Part shown: positions 6,546 to 8,924 of the stretch, piece after piece | How positions within the stretch are numbered: position 1 is the first letter of the stretch | How the letters are laid out: every line of letters begins with the position of its first letter | Source: Candidatus Nitrosopolaris rasttigaisensis | GTDB lineage: Archaea; Thermoproteota; Nitrososphaeria; Nitrososphaerales; Nitrososphaeraceae | Assembly: GCA_933226995.1 (NCBI GenBank) | Contig: CAKOFP010000306.1 | Span: 1 to 8,924 of the forward strand | DNA: 8,924 nucleotides | Direction: 5' to 3' | Made by a program: the position numbers and the translations under genes | Notes under the pieces: generated by a model | Database searches by the model: none | Told to the model about the DNA's origin: nothing | Seen by the model: only the letters and a program-made list of their open reading frames with translations

Positions 6546-7154
6546 TTAGACCAAAGGGTATTCAGTAGATTTGGTGAATATTTTATTTGATGATACTAAT
6601 ACGTATACACAACAAGCAACAATCGCAACTTGTAATGCTGCAACGGTTAAGTCTAACAGTCCTATTTTTTCCAAACCTATTGGTGGTAACCCGACGATGT
6701 GAGATAAAGTGTAAAGCCCAATCAATAATATAGAACCGCCTATTGAGATGATGTACGGAATCTTTGTTATCTTCTTTTCCATAATCATCCATACCCCTAC
6801 TATTGCGTATGCTATACCCGCAGTCAAGAATAACGGAAACTCTATGCTCCTTCTTGAAAATTCGTTATCGTTGTTGATTGTAGCTTCCTTACTTCTTTGA
6901 CTACTAGATTCTTTAGCAGAAGATGTATTGTTTAGTGTTTGTTTTACTTGGCTGCCTGAAGTATTGTGATTATTTTCAGTAGTTTGATGCTGAGGTGTTA
7001 TTACTTCCGAACCTTCATGACCTGTTTCAACTGCAGCCTTCGCTCCATGATTTGATCTTTCCAGCCTTTCACCAAAAGAAGCAGCTCCAAAATAAGCTAC
7101 TGAGGTACCGAAAATTAGACCAGCTATCAGGTAGACAACAAGGGGTTTTTTCAT
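6546..7154 (-). CDS. Membrane protein with a long polar Ser/Asn/His-rich segment, first gene of the redox operon
   Basis: The 202-residue protein has an N-terminal hydrophobic segment (4-25), a polar stretch (26-103) and three hydrophobic segments at about 104-125, 132-154 and 167-188. The polar stretch is rich in Ser, Thr, Asn, Gln and Glu, holds five His (36, 46, 56, 63 and one within the NNHNTS patch counted among these four positions is shared), and contains N-x-S/T sites (for example Asn64-Thr-Ser, Asn76-Thr-Ser). Between the last two segments lies SHIVGLPPIGLEKIGLLD, a Gly/Pro-rich loop that looks like a conserved family motif, and Cys181-Cys182 sit in the last segment. The polar part is probably outside the cell. 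I do not recognise the function. Being first in an operon with a DsbA-like enzyme, it may be a client or a metal-handling partner. No ribosome binding site is seen; the promoter at 7182-7190 predicts a very short leader. Confidence 0.78.
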   Translation of the reverse strand: MKKPLVVYLIAGLIFGTSVAYFGAASFGERLERSNHGAKAAVETGHEGSEVITPQHQTTENNHNTSGSQVKQTLNNTSSAKESSSQRSKEATINNDNEFSRRSIEFPLFLTAGIAYAIVGVWMIMEKKITKIPYIISIGGSILLIGLYTLSHIVGLPPIGLEKIGLLDLTVAALQVAIVACCVYVLVSSNKIFTKSTEYPLV

Positions 7155-7181
7155 CTGGTTGACGAAATAAAGACCAAATGG

Positions 7182-7190
7182 AATTATAAT
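7182..7190 (-). promoter_or_regulatory. TATA box of the three-gene redox operon
   Basis: On the minus strand ATTATAATT is centred about 32 bases before the ATG at 7154, predicting a leader of some 5 bases. A second TATAAT-like copy at 7195-7200 is a less well placed alternative. Confidence 0.45.
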
Positions 7191-7200
7191 AACACTATAA

Positions 7201-7232
7201 TAACTTAGTTATAACTACTTATAACTAAGTTA
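7201..7232. repeat. Perfect 14-base inverted repeat with extra half-sites, probable operator
   Basis: TAACTTAGTTATAA (7201-7214) is repeated as its exact reverse complement at 7219-7232 with a 4-base spacer (CTAC). Inside it, TAGTTATAACTA (7206-7217) is itself a palindrome, and TTATAACTA occurs twice in direct order at 7209 and 7219, one helical turn apart. A related TATAATAAC pair lies at 7185 and 7196. The block sits between the two divergent TATA boxes, 8 bases from the rightward one, where a bound protein could control both directions. A hairpin role in RNA is unlikely, because both predicted transcripts start outside it. Confidence 0.65.
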
Positions 7233-7240
7233 CATGCAGC

Positions 7241-7250
7241 CTTATATATT
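7241..7250 (+). promoter_or_regulatory. TATA box of the 7284 membrane gene
   Basis: CTTATATATT is centred about 38 bases before the ATG at 7284, predicting a leader of about 12 bases. It is immediately downstream of the inverted repeat. Confidence 0.5.
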
Positions 7251-7283
7251 TACAATACAATATCTTTTCTTTAGCCTTAGAAC

Positions 7284-8153
7284 ATGAGAGGTAGTAGATC
7301 CAGTGATTACGACTTGTCGTCGTCAACAATTTTGACTACCAGATTTGGTCAAGAATCATCTAGATTGATTCATTCTGTGACAAAGTACCTTTACACGGTT
7401 ATAGGATTGATAACGTCCATCGCAGCACTCTCATTACTTAACGTACTTGGACTATTAGATTATTTTTCCTCAAGCGGTATAGACAGAGTAGTTGATACTA
7501 TCTTATTAATAGCATTGATAGTTGTGCTTATACCGTTGGTCTTACTTTTACTAAGGTCCAGAAAGGTACTTGACAGATGGACTGACATGTTTGAAAGAAA
7601 CACCATTGCAACAGCCATGAGGATTTCCATGACTAGCAGAGGTAAAGAAGAAGCAATACTTGCTCTGGTACAGTCAGTAGACGAAATTAGCGAGCCGTTG
7701 GAAGAGTATATAATGTCAAAAAAATCTGATTTGACAGAGTTTTTGGATGTTTCTGTTGGTATTAGTAACACACGTACTACATACGATATACTCATAGACT
7801 CAAGTCATGTATTAAATGGTGATCATGCGAATAAGGGTAATAACCTAAGGAAAGTTTTGGAAGATTATGGGGCTGTAATAATTAAAATTGTGGATGGTTA
7901 CATCGACAGAAGCCATGTAGAGTCCTTTGTAGATTCACTAGCTAAATATGCTTCTGCATCTAAAAATCAAATTGGTGTTGGGATATTAATTGGGGAAGAC
8001 ATTAGTGCAGAGGCTAAAGAATCAGTAAGTAAATTTATCTCGGAAAGAAGAAGACGACTACCAATAAATCAGCTTTTGCTTATAGACAAGCCATCGTCTC
8101 CGTCAGCACCACCACCGCTACACTCCACCGAACAGAGTTCTCCCACTCAATAA
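7284..8153 (+). CDS. Two-helix membrane protein with a large cytoplasmic C-terminal domain, function unknown
   Basis: The 289-residue protein has a polar N-terminus (1-34), two hydrophobic segments (about 36-60 and 68-90) followed at once by RSRK, and a soluble region from 95 to the end. The Arg/Lys after the second segment puts both termini in the cytoplasm. Residues 95-150 are helical and charged. Residues 165-268 alternate strands and helices (TYDILIDSSHVL, GAVIIKIVDGYI, QIGVGILIGEDI, NQLLLIDKP), an alpha/beta pattern that could be a nuclease-like or Rossmann-like fold, but I see no complete catalytic motif. The last 20 residues are a disordered Ser/Pro-rich tail. It is divergent from the redox operon across the inverted repeat and overlaps the convergent winged-helix gene by 7 bases. 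Confidence 0.82.
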   Translation: MRGSRSSDYDLSSSTILTTRFGQESSRLIHSVTKYLYTVIGLITSIAALSLLNVLGLLDYFSSSGIDRVVDTILLIALIVVLIPLVLLLLRSRKVLDRWTDMFERNTIATAMRISMTSRGKEEAILALVQSVDEISEPLEEYIMSKKSDLTEFLDVSVGISNTRTTYDILIDSSHVLNGDHANKGNNLRKVLEDYGAVIIKIVDGYIDRSHVESFVDSLAKYASASKNQIGVGILIGEDISAEAKESVSKFISERRRRLPINQLLLIDKPSSPSAPPPLHSTEQSSPTQ

Positions 8154-8500
8154 TCACTACTTCGGCTTTTGTCATCTCGCTCCTCTCTTCTATTGGCGCT
8201 AGTTCTAGCAAAGTCTAGATAATCTTTAATCCATTTTGAATAAGCTTGTATCCCATGCCCGGTGATTTGATAAAACGTCACGGTTGAAGAGGTTTTTATT
8301 GATTTTATGTATCCATTTTGCTCAAGGATCCCCATTATGTTATTGACTCTGTCTGGTCTCTGTTGTCTGATTTCAGGACTATTGGTAAGAATCTTGTATT
8401 TTGTTACAGGGATATTTTGGGCATTGACATAAAGGTATTCAAGGATTGAAAGCATAGTGTATTCAGTTGAAAATCTCTTCTGCTTTCTCCTTGAAGGCAT
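8147..8500 (-). CDS. Archaeal winged-helix DNA-binding protein, probable transcription regulator
   Basis: The 117-residue protein fits a small archaeal winged helix. A basic N-terminus (MPSRRKQKRF) is followed by helix 1 (about 12-26), helix 2 (31-38), the recognition helix (48-62, RPDRVNNIMGILEQNGYI), a wing with TVTFYQIT (73-80) and a long last helix (82-98) that may dimerise. The tail is highly charged. No ligand or metal-binding site is obvious. The ATG at 8500 has no strong ribosome binding site, only a weak AGGTAAG about 13 bases ahead. Its 3' end overlaps the convergent membrane gene. Because it is next to the divergent pair, it is a natural candidate to bind the inverted repeat at 7201-7232, but nothing in the sequence proves this. 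Confidence 0.82.
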   Translation of the reverse strand: MPSRRKQKRFSTEYTMLSILEYLYVNAQNIPVTKYKILTNSPEIRQQRPDRVNNIMGILEQNGYIKSIKTSSTVTFYQITGHGIQAYSKWIKDYLDFARTSANRREERDDKSRSSDY

Positions 8501-8856
8501 AACTTGGTATCTTACCTAATATTGCTCTTGGTGCTTGCCTTTGGGAGAGCGATAATAGTCGAACTCTTATCATTAAAATTAGTTTTCAGTGACGTCGGCA
8601 ATAGATATTGTGGTACTCTGTATGTCATAAAATAGTTTGTGGTGCAAGTGTAGAATAGACGCTCTCTCCCAGGAGGTATGTAGTGCGATCCCAATACAGG
8701 CCGACTATTGCCGGGCGCTCAAAGTTAACGTGAAACTCGCTCATATTCCACGAAGGAAATAGTGAAAGAACGGACGAAGTATAAGTTAGTGGTGGCATAG
8801 CCTTAACTGCAAGTAGATAGGATGTATCGCAACTATACTTTTTATCCCTTGCATAC
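8501..8856. other. Intergenic stretch without a supported gene
   Basis: Open frames on both strands here are short and mutually overlapping, and none has a promoter or family resemblance. A strong AGGAGG at 8671-8676 is followed by ATG and an immediate stop, and by a GTG that opens only 16 codons. Two scattered inverted pairs (GGGAGAGCG at 8543 with CGCTCTCTCCC at 8661; CGGCAATAG at 8596 with CTATTGCCG at 8707) are imperfect or distant. A small RNA cannot be excluded. Confidence 0.4.
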
Positions 8857-8864
8857 TTATAAAC
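8857..8864 (+). promoter_or_regulatory. TATA box of the gene starting at 8887
   Basis: TTATAAAC is centred 26-27 bases before the ATG at 8887, exactly the spacing expected for a leaderless archaeal transcript. Confidence 0.55.
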
Positions 8865-8886
8865 TATAATTTGTATACTACTAGCC

Positions 8887-8924
8887 ATGAGTAAATCAAA
8901 CGTGACGGAAATGGAGAAAGAGAG
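8887..8924 (+). CDS. Start of a gene cut by the right edge (partial)
   Basis: Twelve codons from ATG 8887 read MSKSNVTEMEKE and the frame is still open at the end of the window. The well-placed TATA box at 8857-8864 supports the start. The beginning is polar and charged, and too little is present to name the protein. Confidence 0.5.
   Translation, partial: MSKSNVTEMEKE

Noticed and set aside
6583..6792. Minus-strand open frame of 69 codons within the first redox-operon gene
   Set aside because: It shares the strand but is in another frame of a protein with clear membrane segments; it is a shadow.
7460..7795. Minus-strand open frame of 111 codons inside the 7284 membrane gene
   Set aside because: It is antisense to clear hydrophobic segments and carries no motif or promoter.
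7299..8172. Shared SRSSDY string at the start of the 7284 protein and at the end of the winged-helix protein
   Set aside because: The codons differ, the string is low complexity and no wider similarity exists, so it is most likely chance.
8637..8762. Plus-strand TTG frame of 41 codons containing CKC and further Cys
   Set aside because: The start is weak, without promoter or ribosome binding site, and the Cys pattern is not regular enough to support a gene.
8512..8888. Two overlapping minus-strand open frames (60 and 87 codons)
   Set aside because: They overlap each other in different frames and no TATA box precedes either. The longer one would start on the same bases as the better supported plus-strand gene at 8887.
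1..8924. CRISPR arrays, insertion sequences, tRNA or rRNA genes
   Set aside because: No regularly spaced repeats, transposase motifs, T-arm or rRNA-like sequence was seen by reading both strands.

Overview
The window looks like a chromosomal segment of an ammonia-oxidising-type thaumarchaeon (Nitrososphaeria). It is AT-rich. It carries an Orc1/Cdc6 initiator, the small subunit of the archaeal family-D DNA polymerase, TATA-type promoters lying about 26-30 bases ahead of start codons (short-leader or leaderless transcripts), a DsbA-like protein with a membrane anchor, and an archaeal winged-helix regulator. The group assignment rests on protein character and layout, because no rRNA or ammonia-oxidation gene lies here.

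Region 1 (1-2912) is replication. cdc6 (95-1321, +) and the PolD small subunit gene (1299-2870, -) converge and overlap by 23 bases. Upstream of cdc6 there is AT-rich DNA with a dyad followed by a G-run, similar in layout to archaeal origin recognition boxes.

Region 2 (2913-4645) is sparsely coding. I read from it a 51-residue cysteine-rich small protein (3122-3277, -), a decayed gene end with an in-frame stop (3337-3675, -), a 45-residue very acidic small protein (3814-3951, +), and a clear SCO4226-like (DUF4242) protein (4058-4297, -). Only the last is of a recognisable family.

Region 3 (4646-5134, +) is an unrecognised membrane protein. It converges on region 4.

Region 4 (5210-8500) is the most interesting part. 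A three-gene operon runs leftwards: a membrane protein with a long polar Ser/Asn/His-rich stretch (6546-7154), a membrane-anchored DsbA-like thiol oxidoreductase with a CDRC active site (5800-6534), and a polytopic membrane protein with a CASC motif in a hydrophobic segment (5210-5803). The last two are translationally coupled through an ATGA overlap. The set looks like an extracytoplasmic thiol/disulfide module whose membrane redox partner is not an obvious DsbB or VKOR. Divergent from it is a two-helix membrane protein with a large soluble C-terminal domain (7284-8153). Between the two promoters lies a perfect 14-base inverted repeat (7201-7232) with additional half-sites. A winged-helix protein (8147-8500, -) converges on the 7284 gene with a 7-base overlap and is a natural, unproven candidate for the regulator.

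Region 5 (8501-8924) has no supported gene until a leaderless-type promoter and the first 12 codons of a gene that runs off the right edge (8887).
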